A DNA stretch of 64,000 nt. Origin: Sphingomonas swuensis. GTDB taxonomy: Bacteria; Pseudomonadota; Alphaproteobacteria; Sphingomonadales; Sphingomonadaceae. Positions within the stretch are counted from its first letter, which is position 1. Each line of letters begins with the position of its first letter. Position numbers and translations under genes: made by a program. The stretch is from the NCBI RefSeq assembly GCF_039538045.1, contig NZ_BAABBQ010000001.1, forward strand, positions 2,378,001 to 2,442,000. The letters run 5' to 3'. This document shows positions 8,338-16,048 of the stretch, piece after piece. Below the pieces are notes generated by a model. It saw only the letters and a list, made by a program, of their open reading frames with translations. It did no database searches and had not been told where the DNA came from.

Positions 8338-8603
8338 CCCTTGCCGCGCTCGCGGTGCGGGCAGCCCGGCCAGCAGCATGGCCGGCGCTTGCCCTCGCCC
8401 AGTGACTCCATTCCCCAGGCAACCCGCTTCACCCGCGTTTCCGGCTTCTTGGGGCTGGTCACCCAGCAGATCCACTCGTTTCGCGCGAGCGGCGTGATCG
8501 CGGCCCAGGTCGCCGCCGTCGCCGGCGCGTTCCGGAGCGCCTGCTCGAGATCGTCAGGCAGCGCGTGCACCGTGCCCCCGGCAAGCTCCTCACCTGTCGC
8601 CAT
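8334..8603 (-). CDS. YdeI/OmdA family protein
   Basis: 89 residues. The pattern LPDDLEQALRNAP...TWAAITPLARNEWICWVTSPKKPETR is the OmdA domain (bacteriocin-protection, YdeI or OmpD-associated), and the C-terminal EGKRRPCCWPGCPH adds a short cysteine-rich tail seen in many stand-alone copies. The molecular role of the family is poorly defined. It converges on the desaturase gene and is divergent, 14 bases or more, from the SMI1/KNR4 gene. Confidence 0.82.
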   Translation of the reverse strand: MATGEELAGGTVHALPDDLEQALRNAPATAATWAAITPLARNEWICWVTSPKKPETRVKRVAWGMESLGEGKRRPCCWPGCPHRERGKG

Positions 8604-8674
8604 CTGAAGACCTTTCCATGCCGCGCTCGTCGCCGCAAACTTATCTTAGCAACCGCCTTCTACGCACCGGAATC

Positions 8675-9487
8675 ATGGATCCGCATCGCCGCCTCCTCAT
8701 CCTTGGCGCAGTCCTCGCCGGTGGCGCGCTGCTGACCGGCGTGATGCCGGCCGCTTGTGCGCGCCTGACCCGGCCGGCGCAGTCCGCCGCTCGTCCGACC
8801 CGCCCATCCGGTGAGCCGAAGCCGATGCTCGACGAGGACATTGCGCCCGTTCTCGCCCGGCTGGATGCCTGGTTCGCGGCAAACCTTCGTGATCGCCGCT
8901 ACGCCTTCAATCCCCCGGCCAGCGAGGCCGCGATCGACCGCTTCCAGCGCCGGATTGGCCGCCCACTCCCCCGCTCCTGGCGACAACTCTACCGCTGGCA
9001 CGATGGCGAGAATGACGATCGCTGGGGGCACTTCTACGGGCTGCCGCTGCTCTCGCTGGGTCAGGCAGAGGCCGAGTGGATCGTCTGGGGGAAGGTGCTC
9101 GCCGAACTCGGCGACGATCCCTATGTCGTGCGCGGCGCGAGCTGGCCGGCCGGCGCGATCGACCCCGCCTACGGCAATCCCGGCTGGATCCCGCTGACCG
9201 CCGACGGCTCGGGCAATCACATCGGAATCGACCTCGCTCCTTGGCCTGGCGGCCGAGTCGGACAGGTGATCCTGTTCGGCCGCGACGAGGATGTGAAGGT
9301 CGTGCTCGCCCCCTCGCTCGGCCGCTTCCTCGGCTGGATCGCCGACCTGCTCGAAGGCGGCAACGTTCGCCTCGGCAAGGACCCGGGCGAGACGATCCTC
9401 CGCGAGTTCCGCCTCAAGTCTCCCGCGGTCGATCACTTTCACGAAGGCGCCCGCCGCCTGCTTGGCGCTCCGGGCCAGTTCCTGTGA
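8675..9487 (+). CDS. SMI1/KNR4 (SUKH) family protein with N-terminal hydrophobic signal
   Basis: 270 residues from the ATG at 8675 (an upstream ATG at 8618 would add 19). The N-terminus MDPHRRLLILGAVLAGGALL is a signal peptide or anchor with a twin-arginine-like pair, followed by a Pro/Arg-rich linker. The SMI1/KNR4 domain begins near residue 75: a helix with AAIDRFQRRIGRPLPRSW, then LYRWHDGEND and the FYGLPLLSLGQA motif, ending GRFLGWIADLLEGGN. SUKH proteins are often immunity proteins in polymorphic toxin systems, but no toxin gene is adjacent and an exported copy is unusual. Translationally coupled to the next gene. Confidence 0.75.
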   Translation: MDPHRRLLILGAVLAGGALLTGVMPAACARLTRPAQSAARPTRPSGEPKPMLDEDIAPVLARLDAWFAANLRDRRYAFNPPASEAAIDRFQRRIGRPLPRSWRQLYRWHDGENDDRWGHFYGLPLLSLGQAEAEWIVWGKVLAELGDDPYVVRGASWPAGAIDPAYGNPGWIPLTADGSGNHIGIDLAPWPGGRVGQVILFGRDEDVKVVLAPSLGRFLGWIADLLEGGNVRLGKDPGETILREFRLKSPAVDHFHEGARRLLGAPGQFL

Positions 9488-9879
9488 CGGGAGGACCAAA
9501 ACCGCTCAAGGTCTACTTCGACGGCGGGTGCCGGCCAAACCCCGGGCCGATCGAGGTCGCGGTGGTCGCGCGGGGTGAAATCCACTTCTTCGACAATCTC
9601 GGCCAAGCCAGCAGCAGCGACGCCGAATGGCTCGCGCTGTGCTGCGCGCTCGAAGTCGCGCAGGCGCTCGGCGCTTCCTCCTTCGATCTCCTTGGCGACA
9701 GCCGGAGCATCATCGACCAGGCCGGCGACCAAGTCAGGACCGCGCCGTCGTGCGTCGATCATCGTCGGCGCTTCGACAGCGGCGTGGCCGCCGGACCACC
9801 CCGCCGCCTGCGCTGGATCCCGCGTAACCAGAACCTCGCCGGGATCGCGCTCGAACGGCGACGGGCGGGTCGCCGCTAG
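9484..9879 (+). CDS. RNase H-like fold protein, probably degenerate
   Basis: 131 residues; the GTG start overlaps the stop of the previous gene (GTGA). The N-terminus VYFDGGCRPNPGP is the RNase HI strand with the first catalytic Asp, AEWLALCCALEVA supplies the Glu helix, and LLGDSRSI the second Asp. At the fourth acidic position, where RNase HI-like proteins have N/R-x-x-A-D, the sequence reads NQNLAGIALE, so the last Asp appears replaced by Gly. Activity may be weak or lost. Related copies are the ribonuclease HI-like/reverse-transcriptase-like family. Confidence 0.72.
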   Translation: MTGGPKPLKVYFDGGCRPNPGPIEVAVVARGEIHFFDNLGQASSSDAEWLALCCALEVAQALGASSFDLLGDSRSIIDQAGDQVRTAPSCVDHRRRFDSGVAAGPPRRLRWIPRNQNLAGIALERRRAGRR

Positions 9880-9888
9880 GCCTCCGGC

Positions 9889-10299
9889 TCAGTCGAGCGA
9901 GACCCGGCCCCGCATCGCCTTCACTGCGCCACGACCCTTTTTCGAATCGACCCGCTTGGCCTTGGCCGACCGGCTCGGCTTGGTCGGGCGGCGCTTGGCG
10001 TCGCGCTGGAACGCGGCGGCGATCAGCGCCCGCATCCGGTCGCGCGCTTCCTCGCGATTGGCCTCGCGGGTCCGGTGCGTGCGGGCGGTGACGATCAGCT
10101 CGCCTCCCTGGGTCAGCTTCGACCCGGCCAGCACCTTGAGCTTCTCATAGGCGTACAAAGGCAGCCCGAGCGCGAAGACGTTGCAGCGCAGCTGGCAGGC
10201 GGTCGCGACCTTGTTGACGTTCTGCCCGCCCGGCCCCGTGCTCGCGAGGAAGGTCTCGCTCAGCGCCTCTTCGGGAAGGTTGACCTCTTCAGGGCGCAT
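9889..10299 (-). CDS. arfB: alternative ribosome-rescue factor B (peptidyl-tRNA hydrolase)
   Basis: 136 residues with GPGGQNVNK (GGQ at 24-26), the catalytic loop shared with release factors, and a lysine/arginine-rich C-terminal tail (residues 105-130) that enters the empty mRNA channel. ArfB hydrolyses peptidyl-tRNA on stalled ribosomes. The start codon overlaps the 3' end of the upstream pseudouridine synthase gene by 11 bases, so both are probably one transcript on the minus strand. Confidence 0.93.
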   Translation of the reverse strand: MRPEEVNLPEEALSETFLASTGPGGQNVNKVATACQLRCNVFALGLPLYAYEKLKVLAGSKLTQGGELIVTARTHRTREANREEARDRMRALIAAAFQRDAKRRPTKPSRSAKAKRVDSKKGRGAVKAMRGRVSLD

Positions 10300-10954
10300 C
10301 GGCCGCGGCCAGCGACGCCCACTCTCCCCAATGCTCCGGAAGCGGGGCGGTGACGTCGATCGGCGGCTTGCTCCCGCGCGGCACGATCAGCCGGCTTGCG
10401 TGGAGCAGCATCGGACCGCCCGGAACGCCATAGACCCGGTCGCCGAAGATCCCCGCGCCGAGCCCCTCGCGCGCATGGACTCGGATCTGGTGCGTCCGTC
10501 CGGTCAGCGGCCGGAATTCGACCAGGGTCCTGCCCTCGCGCGAGCCGATCCGCTTCCACGCGGTCCGCGCCGGCTTGCCGCCCGGATCGCCGATCATCCG
10601 CCAGCCCGCCTCGGCCGAGCTCTTCTTGCCCAGCGGGAGGTCAATCAGCCCTTCCTCCTCGGCGATCTCGCCCGCGACGAGCGCCAGATAGACTTTCTGC
10701 ACCGAACCGGATTCAAAAGCCTGCTGATATTTGGCCCGGGCACTCGGATGGCGCGCGAACAGGAGGCATCCCGACGTGTCCTGGTCGAGCCGGTGCATCG
10801 GTGTCGGCAACCGCTTGAAGCCGCAGCGCAGCTCGTCCAGCCGCTGCTCGATGCTGTCGCCGCCGCGCTTGGGCGTGTCGACGGGAAGACCCGCCGGCTT
10901 GTCGAGGACCAGCGCCTCTCCATCGGCGAACAGCAGGAGGTCGGACAGGATCAT
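10289..10954 (-). CDS. RluA family pseudouridine synthase
   Basis: 221 residues. HRLDQDTSG (54-62) holds the catalytic Asp57 of the RluA family; PLTGRTHQIRVH and the GDRVYG segment further identify the fold. It isomerises uridine in tRNA or 23S rRNA; the target (positions like 32/746 or others) cannot be assigned. No S4 domain precedes the catalytic part. ATG at 10954 was chosen because the alternative upstream frame is arginine/glycine-rich and lacks family features. Confidence 0.88.
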   Translation of the reverse strand: MILSDLLLFADGEALVLDKPAGLPVDTPKRGGDSIEQRLDELRCGFKRLPTPMHRLDQDTSGCLLFARHPSARAKYQQAFESGSVQKVYLALVAGEIAEEEGLIDLPLGKKSSAEAGWRMIGDPGGKPARTAWKRIGSREGRTLVEFRPLTGRTHQIRVHAREGLGAGIFGDRVYGVPGGPMLLHASRLIVPRGSKPPIDVTAPLPEHWGEWASLAAADAP

Positions 10955-11030
10955 GGCTTTCGCGAGACCATAGGGACGGTCGAAAGACAAGCGCGCGTGC
11001 CTTCGGAAAAGTGCCCCGGCGACGGCCAGG

Positions 11031-11055
11031 CCTTGAACAATAGGATTTCGCCTGC
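11031..11055 (-). repeat. 25-base motif, copy A (upstream of the RluA-type gene)
   Basis: On the minus strand this reads GCAGGCGAAATCCTATTG then TTCAAGG. It matches 23 of 25 bases with positions 54256-54280. Here it lies 77 bases upstream of the pseudouridine synthase start, in the same orientation relative to its gene as copy B. It may be a promoter, a regulatory site or a small repeated element. Confidence 0.55.
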
Positions 11056-11239
11056 TTGCCTCGGCGCGTGGACAGCCGCCCTCCCTCGACCACCGGTGCC
11101 GCGCCGGCTGCGGCCCTTCTCCCGAGCCGATCCGGCAGGGTGACACCGGGTGACAACCCCCGCTTTACGACAGCCCTGCTGATCGCGGCCCTGTGGAAAA
11201 CTGTGACAGCGCGGCAACGATATCGGCGGAAACCAGCCG

Positions 11240-11254
11240 TTTAGGGCATGTTAA
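11240..11254 (+). promoter_or_regulatory. candidate CtrA box in the ctrA promoter
   Basis: TTTA-N7-TTAA, seven of eight matches to the CtrA consensus TTAA-N7-TTAA, about 95 bases before ctrA. Two more TTAA half-sites follow at 11280-11283 and 11301-11304, the latter followed by GTAA six bases on. CtrA autoregulation is established in other alphaproteobacteria; here it is inferred from these sites. Confidence 0.45.
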
Positions 11255-11346
11255 CCTTTTCAGGCGACACCCCGAATGGTTAATGCACACTTCAGGGCCG
11301 TTAAGCGGGCGTAACGCTTGGCTTGGGTCCTAGAGGGGGAAATCTG

Positions 11347-12060
11347 ATGCGCGTTCTGCTGATCGAGGATGAGCCGACCACCGCCAAGTCGATCGAGCTG
11401 ATGCTCGGCACGGAGGGCTTCAACGTCTACACGACGGATCTCGGCGAAGAGGGCTTGGACCTCGGCAAGCTGTACGATTACGACATCATCCTCCTCGACC
11501 TGAACCTTCCCGACATGCACGGCTATGACGTGCTGAAGAAGCTTCGCACCGCCAAGGTCGCGACCCCGGTCCTCATCCTGTCCGGCATCGGCGAGATGGA
11601 TTCGAAGGTTCGGGCCCTGGGCTTCGGCGCCGACGACTATGTCACCAAGCCGTTCCACCGGGACGAGCTGGTCGCCCGCATCCACGCCATCGTCCGCCGC
11701 TCGAAGGGTCACAGCCAGTCGGTCATCCGCACCGGCAAGCTGGCGGTCAATCTCGACGCCAAGACGGTCGAGGTCGACGGTGCCCGCGTGCACCTCACCG
11801 GCAAGGAATATGCGATGCTGGAGCTCCTGTCGCTCCGCAAGGGCACCACGCTCACCAAGGAGATGTTCCTCAATCATCTCTACGGCGGGATGGACGAGCC
11901 CGAGCTCAAGATCATCGACGTCTTCATCTGCAAGCTGCGCAAGAAATTGAGCCTCGCCTGCGGCGGCGACAATTACATCGAGACGGTGTGGGGACGTGGC
12001 TACGTGCTGCGCGACGCGTCCGAAGCCGAAGTCGAGGTTCCCGAGGCGGCGGTCGCTTGA
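11347..12060 (+). CDS. ctrA: cell cycle response regulator CtrA
   Basis: 237 residues. OmpR-type receiver (1-120) with acidic pocket at Glu7-Asp8, phosphoacceptor Asp51 ([15 protein letters not shown]) and Lys in VTKPFH, then a winged-helix domain with the CtrA-specific stretch [20 protein letters not shown] and [10 protein letters not shown]. In alphaproteobacteria CtrA controls cell cycle, division, motility and envelope genes; in Sphingomonadales it is conserved. The tail [15 protein letters not shown] is lineage-specific. ATG at 11347 has a good ribosome site. Its stop overlaps the start of the next gene. Confidence 0.97.
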   Translation: MRVLLIEDEPTTAKSIELMLGTEGFNVYTTDLGEEGLDLGKLYDYDIILLDLNLPDMHGYDVLKKLRTAKVATPVLILSGIGEMDSKVRALGFGADDYVTKPFHRDELVARIHAIVRRSKGHSQSVIRTGKLAVNLDAKTVEVDGARVHLTGKEYAMLELLSLRKGTTLTKEMFLNHLYGGMDEPELKIIDVFICKLRKKLSLACGGDNYIETVWGRGYVLRDASEAEVEVPEAAVA

Positions 12061-12734
12061 ACCGCCCGGCGCGGCGACGCCGCGGCTTCGGCTGGCCCGG
12101 TCGGGTCGCCGTCGCCGCCGTGCTGATCCTCGCCTCGCCGCTGCTCGCGCCGCGGCTGCTCGCCTTCCCCCATTCGACCACCGTCGGTCAGCACCATGTC
12201 TATTCGGACATGCCGATCACGCCGGCCGTCCGGCGGATCGTCGGCGCTGCTGACGATAAGGTGCGTGCCAGCCCGCTCGGCGACGCCCGCCCGCTCGACC
12301 AGGATGTCGTGCTCACCGACGGCGGCTGGCGCTGGCGCTGGCTTGCGATCTCCGCGTCCGACGCCTTCGCGCTGAGCCGACCGCTCGGCGAACCGGTGAT
12401 CGTCAACCATTCCGATCCGTCGCGCGACATCATGACCAATGCCTATGGCGCGACCCGGAGGCTCACCGACGTCGTCGCCCACGAACTCACCCACGGCGCG
12501 ATCCGCGCGCGCTTCGGGATCGTCCGCGCGCAGTTGATGCCGGCCGAGCTGGTCGAGGGCTATTGCGACCATGTCGCCGGAAGCAGCACGCTCAGCGACG
12601 CCCAGGCGAAGGCGCTGATCGCCAGCGGCCAGACCCGTCCGGCGCTCCTCTACTGGACCGGCCGCAAGAAGGTGGAAGCCGCACTCGAAGCCAATGGCAA
12701 CGATGTCGACCGCCTGTTTGAGGAGTGGCGCTGA
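12057..12734 (+). CDS. membrane-anchored protein with HExxH zinc-protease-like motif, coupled to ctrA
   Basis: 225 residues starting at a TTG that overlaps the ctrA stop codon (TTGA). One hydrophobic N-terminal helix (about 17-34) follows an arginine-rich start, so the rest is probably periplasmic. HELTH at 142-146 within [17 protein letters not shown] is a zincin-type motif, and [12 protein letters not shown] 30 residues later could give the third ligand (Glu or Asp). No named family recognised. The coupling to ctrA suggests the two are made together; a role in envelope processing is only inference. Confidence 0.65.
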   Translation: MNRPARRRRGFGWPGRVAVAAVLILASPLLAPRLLAFPHSTTVGQHHVYSDMPITPAVRRIVGAADDKVRASPLGDARPLDQDVVLTDGGWRWRWLAISASDAFALSRPLGEPVIVNHSDPSRDIMTNAYGATRRLTDVVAHELTHGAIRARFGIVRAQLMPAELVEGYCDHVAGSSTLSDAQAKALIASGQTRPALLYWTGRKKVEAALEANGNDVDRLFEEWR

Positions 12735-12747
12735 CCGCGCCGGATGC

Positions 12748-13539
12748 TCAGACCTTGAGCAGCCCGCGGCCGCGCAGCACGCGCTCGGTCCGGCCGCCGC
12801 TGGTCATCGGCTCGAACCGCTTCCAGCCGTCGCGGCCGAGCCTTTCGATCGGCCGGAACATGGCCTTGTACGCCATCCGCTCCGACCCCTCGACCCAATA
12901 GCCGAGATAGACGTAGGGCAGCCCGGCCCGGGCGGCACGCTGGATGTGGTCGAGGATGATGAACGTCCCCAGCCCCTTCCGATGCTCGAGGCTCGGATCG
13001 TAGAAGCTGTAGATCATGCTGAGCCCGTCGCTCTGCTGATCGCTGAGGCAGGCTCCGATCAGCTTGCCCGGCCGACCGTCGACCGACGGCTCGCGATATT
13101 CGACGACATAGGTGCGGACCGGGGTCTGCTCGACCATGTCGGCGAAGTCGTTCTCGTCCATCTCGGCCATTCCGCCACCGGGATGACGGACGGCGAGGTA
13201 GCGACGGAGAAGGTCGAACTGCTCCTCGGTCGTCCACGGCTTGCACGCCGTCACCTCGATGTCCTGGTTGCGGCGGATGAGCTTGCGCTGGGTCGCGGTC
13301 GGCTCAAACTCGTTGGCGGCAACCCGCACCGAGACGCAAGCCTGGCAGTCGATGCAGCTCGGCCGGTAGGCGACCGACTGCGAGCGGCGGAAACCGATCC
13401 GACCGAGCGCCTCGTTCAGTTCACCGGCATGGTGGCCCGACAATTCGGTGAACACCTTCCGCTCGATCTTGCCCGGCAGGTACGGGCAGGCCGACGGCGA
13501 CGTCACGAAGAATTTCGGAAAGCGGAACGGAGCGCTCAA
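12748..13539 (-). CDS. bpt: aspartate/glutamate leucyltransferase (N-end rule)
   Basis: 263 residues. Cysteine-rich [13 protein letters not shown] (about 60-72) and the C-terminal acyltransferase half with [20 protein letters not shown] and [17 protein letters not shown] are diagnostic of the Ate1/Bpt family. The bacterial enzyme adds Leu to N-terminal Asp/Glu, marking proteins for ClpS/ClpAP. No in-frame ATG gives a sensible start; the N-terminal [19 protein letters not shown] follows a TTG at 13539 with GAAGG upstream. Converges on the ctrA-linked protease gene. Confidence 0.93.
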   Translation of the reverse strand: MSAPFRFPKFFVTSPSACPYLPGKIERKVFTELSGHHAGELNEALGRIGFRRSQSVAYRPSCIDCQACVSVRVAANEFEPTATQRKLIRRNQDIEVTACKPWTTEEQFDLLRRYLAVRHPGGGMAEMDENDFADMVEQTPVRTYVVEYREPSVDGRPGKLIGACLSDQQSDGLSMIYSFYDPSLEHRKGLGTFIILDHIQRAARAGLPYVYLGYWVEGSERMAYKAMFRPIERLGRDGWKRFEPMTSGGRTERVLRGRGLLKV

Positions 13540-13661
13540 GCGGGGCCTTCGTGTTCGAAATGGTTACGAAAGTGTTTATGCGCTCCACCAACGCACCTGA
13601 AAAGGGGCCGCTCCCGCACAAAGATGGTTAAGGACAAAGACTGTACCGCTTCGGGTCAGCG

Positions 13662-14696
13662 CTACAGTCGTCCGGCTCGCATCGGCGCCATCACCTGCTC
13701 GGCAAAGCGGTCCATTTCCTCGGCCTGCGGGCTCATCTGCAGCAGCAGCAGGTCAAGCCCGATGGCTTCATATTCCCGGATCCGTGTCGCGACTTGTTCG
13801 GGCGTTCCGACGAGGTTGGGCCGCAATCCTCGGTTGGATACGCTATACTCCTGCAGCTTGAGCGTGCGCTCGAGCTCGGTGCCGGACAGCCATTGGTCGA
13901 AATTGGCGAAGCCGGGCGGCGGGGTCGCGGGCATGGCGGTGATCCGCGCCAGTTCGGCTGCCGCCTCGGCCTCGGTGTCTCGGACGATGACATAGGCGGC
14001 CATGCCATACTGCATCGGCGGCCCGCCCGCCTCCGAACGCCGCCGCGCCATGTCGGCGATCTTGGGCGCGACCGCCTCGACGGGATCGCCGTGCATGACA
14101 TAGGCGTCGCACTGGCGGGCGATCAGCGTCTTGGCCGCGTCGCTCTCGCCGCCGGCATAGACGGTGGGTCGCTTCGCCGGCTTGGGCGAGACGATCGCGT
14201 CGGTCACCCGGTAGCGCTCGCCGGCGAAACTGAAGCGCTTCTCCGTCCACAGCCCGTCGACCACGCTCAGCCATTCGGCGGTACGGGCATAGCGATCGTC
14301 ATGCTGGTCGAAAGTCAGGCCATATTGCTCGGCCTCCTCCTTCCACCAGCTCGAGACCACGTTCAGCGCGAGCCGCCCGCCACTGATCCGGTCGATGTTG
14401 GCGGCCTGCTTGGCGAACAGCGCGGGATGGTGGAAGTTGGGACGCACCGCGACCATCAGCTCGAGACTGCGGGTGATCGCGGCCAGCGCGGCGGCCGTGC
14501 TCCAGGCGTCGAGGGCGGGCTCTGTGACGCCCTTGATGTCGTTGAGGAACAGCTCGGCGATGAGCGTCAGGTCCCAGCCCTTCTCCTCCGATCGGAGGGT
14601 GAGGTCGCGCACCGCTTCCCAGCTCGCCGCCGGGCCCTCGTCGGGATCGTTGCGCAGCCAGCCGCCGAACACCGGCATCCAGTATCCGAACCTCAT
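13662..14696 (-). CDS. LLM-class flavin-dependent monooxygenase (SsuD/SfnG-like)
   Basis: 344 residues with the bacterial luciferase-like TIM barrel. MRFGYWMPVFGGWL, FHHPALFAKQAANIDRISGG and LNVVSSWWKEE are the alkanesulfonate/dimethylsulfone monooxygenase signatures, the last placing a Trp-Trp in the FMN pocket. It probably uses FMNH2 to cleave a C-S bond or oxidise a related substrate. The ATG overlaps the stop of the upstream ATP-grasp gene (ATGA), so the two products are co-translated. No sulfonate transporter or flavin reductase is adjacent. Confidence 0.88.
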   Translation of the reverse strand: MRFGYWMPVFGGWLRNDPDEGPAASWEAVRDLTLRSEEKGWDLTLIAELFLNDIKGVTEPALDAWSTAAALAAITRSLELMVAVRPNFHHPALFAKQAANIDRISGGRLALNVVSSWWKEEAEQYGLTFDQHDDRYARTAEWLSVVDGLWTEKRFSFAGERYRVTDAIVSPKPAKRPTVYAGGESDAAKTLIARQCDAYVMHGDPVEAVAPKIADMARRRSEAGGPPMQYGMAAYVIVRDTEAEAAAELARITAMPATPPPGFANFDQWLSGTELERTLKLQEYSVSNRGLRPNLVGTPEQVATRIREYEAIGLDLLLLQMSPQAEEMDRFAEQVMAPMRAGRL

Positions 14697-15607
14697 GCCT
14701 GCGCCTCCGCGATCCTGTCCTTGAGCCATGCGACCAGTCGGTCATGCGGGTCCCAGCCAAGCACCTCGGTCGGACGCGCCACGAAGTTGGACAGGGCGTT
14801 GATGTCATAGAATTTGGCCGTGCCGTCGCGCTCGTCGACCATCACCTCGACCCCGCCGACATCCATCCCCATTGCGTTGGCCACCCGCTCGGCACCCGCG
14901 ACGATCTCGGCCGGCGGTTCGAAGGCGGTCATGGCGATCGGCGTGCCCCGATCGTCGTCGCAGGCGTCGGCGGGGCAGAGGTCGAACTGGCCGGCGCCGT
15001 CGACCTTGATCGCGTAAAGGAAGCGGCCGCCGAGCGTCTCGATCCGCCAGATGACGCCATCCCTGGCGGGGATCGCCTCCTGGACGAGAAGGACCCGATC
15101 GACCGAGTTCGGCGCCTCACCCGCGGCGACCACGGCGGCAAGTTCGGCCTCGCTGTCGAAGCGCATGATCCCCGCACCGGAGCCGCCGACATTGGCCTTG
15201 ACCAGCAAGGGGTAGCCGATCTCCTCGGCGGCTCGCGGCAGGTCGGCGGCGCGGTGCACAACGCGGGTGCGCGGAGTGGCCAGGCCAAGGCGCTGGAGCA
15301 GGCTCAGCTGCCGCGCCTTGTTGCTGTCGACCGCCATCACCTCGGGCCCATTGAGGATGGTCGCTCCCTGCCCGCGCCAGTGATCGAGCAACGCCATGCT
15401 GTAGTAGAGCGGATGCTCCGGTTCGCGCAGGAAGCTCGACATGGCGACGCGGTTGAAGATGACCGGCGCGGGCGGCGGCGATGCGGCGGGATCGAAGGCG
15501 TGGTCGCCGACCGGGATCCTCACATGATCGATGCCGTGGGCGTCGAGCGCGGCGAACAGCGGCTCGAACCACAGGGGATGCTCGTACAGGATGGCAAGCT
15601 CGGGCAT
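14693..15607 (-). CDS. ATP-grasp family ligase-like protein
   Basis: 304 residues. VDSNKARQLSLLQRLGLATPRTRVV, YPLLVKANVGGSGAGI (ATP-binding loop) and the C-terminal GGVEVMVDERDGTAKFYDINALSNF carry the ATP-grasp fold with metal-binding Glu and Asn. Closest in style to RimK-type amino-acid ligases; the joined substrates are unknown. Start chosen at the second Met (15607) because AGGAAG precedes it; another lies four codons upstream. Co-translated with the LLM monooxygenase. Confidence 0.82.
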   Translation of the reverse strand: MPELAILYEHPLWFEPLFAALDAHGIDHVRIPVGDHAFDPAASPPPAPVIFNRVAMSSFLREPEHPLYYSMALLDHWRGQGATILNGPEVMAVDSNKARQLSLLQRLGLATPRTRVVHRAADLPRAAEEIGYPLLVKANVGGSGAGIMRFDSEAELAAVVAAGEAPNSVDRVLLVQEAIPARDGVIWRIETLGGRFLYAIKVDGAGQFDLCPADACDDDRGTPIAMTAFEPPAEIVAGAERVANAMGMDVGGVEVMVDERDGTAKFYDINALSNFVARPTEVLGWDPHDRLVAWLKDRIAEAQA

Positions 15608-15673
15608 TCGCTTCCTCATGGGGGGGAGTGCGTTCGCCCGAGCACGTGGGCGTGGCAGCGACGTAGGGGTGGC

Positions 15674-16048
15674 TCAGTCCTCCCGCAAGGCCCGCCAGGC
15701 GAGGAGCAGCCAGCCGGCGATCATCAACAGCCCGCCAAGCGGGGTGACCGCGCCCAGCATTCGCGGTGCGCCAAGCGCCATGAGGTAAAGCGTGGCGGCA
15801 AACAGCAGCGCCCCACCAGCCAGCATCCAGGCGGGCAGGCGAAAGGCCGCGCGATCGTTGAGCCCGATGGCGAACGCCGCCACGGCGTGGGGCAGCAGAT
15901 AGTGGCCCGCGGTCTGCCACCAGCCGAGCTCCACCGGGCCGAGCCGGGCCTGCAGCGCGTGGGCGCCGAACGCCCCGAGCAGCACCGCCGACGCCGCCAG
16001 CAGCGCGCCGGCGGCGACCAGGCGCGCTCCGCCGCCCGCCTTGCTCAC
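15674..16048 (-). CDS. DUF423 small membrane protein
   Basis: 124 residues, four transmembrane helices, with GAFGAHAL near residue 24, WWQTAGHYLLPHAVA and the closing GAVTPLGGLLMIAGW: the DUF423/YgdD pattern. GTG start overlaps the stop of the dehydrogenase gene (GTGA). Function unknown in any organism. Confidence 0.9.
   Translation of the reverse strand: MSKAGGGARLVAAGALLAASAVLLGAFGAHALQARLGPVELGWWQTAGHYLLPHAVAAFAIGLNDRAAFRLPAWMLAGGALLFAATLYLMALGAPRMLGAVTPLGGLLMIAGWLLLAWRALRED

Larger units (their letters stand above)
10955..11346. other. 392-base intergenic region between rluA-type gene and ctrA
   Basis: No gene is recognised. It holds the divergent control region: the 25-base motif at 11031-11055, and close to ctrA a run of TTAA-containing sites (11251, 11280, 11301) typical of CtrA-bound DNA, then the ctrA ribosome site GGGGGAAA just before the ATG at 11347. 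Base composition falls locally to AT-rich between 11235 and 11320, as expected for a promoter. Confidence 0.6.

Noticed and set aside
8675..9487. SMI1/KNR4 gene as part of a polymorphic toxin-immunity pair
   Set aside because: No toxin, Rhs or CDI-type gene lies nearby, and the protein carries its own signal; the neighbour is RNase H-like, not a toxin with a delivery domain.
13540..13661. Possible CtrA-like TTAC-N7-TTTA and hairpins in the bpt upstream region
   Set aside because: Weak match, no dyad of significance and no supporting context.
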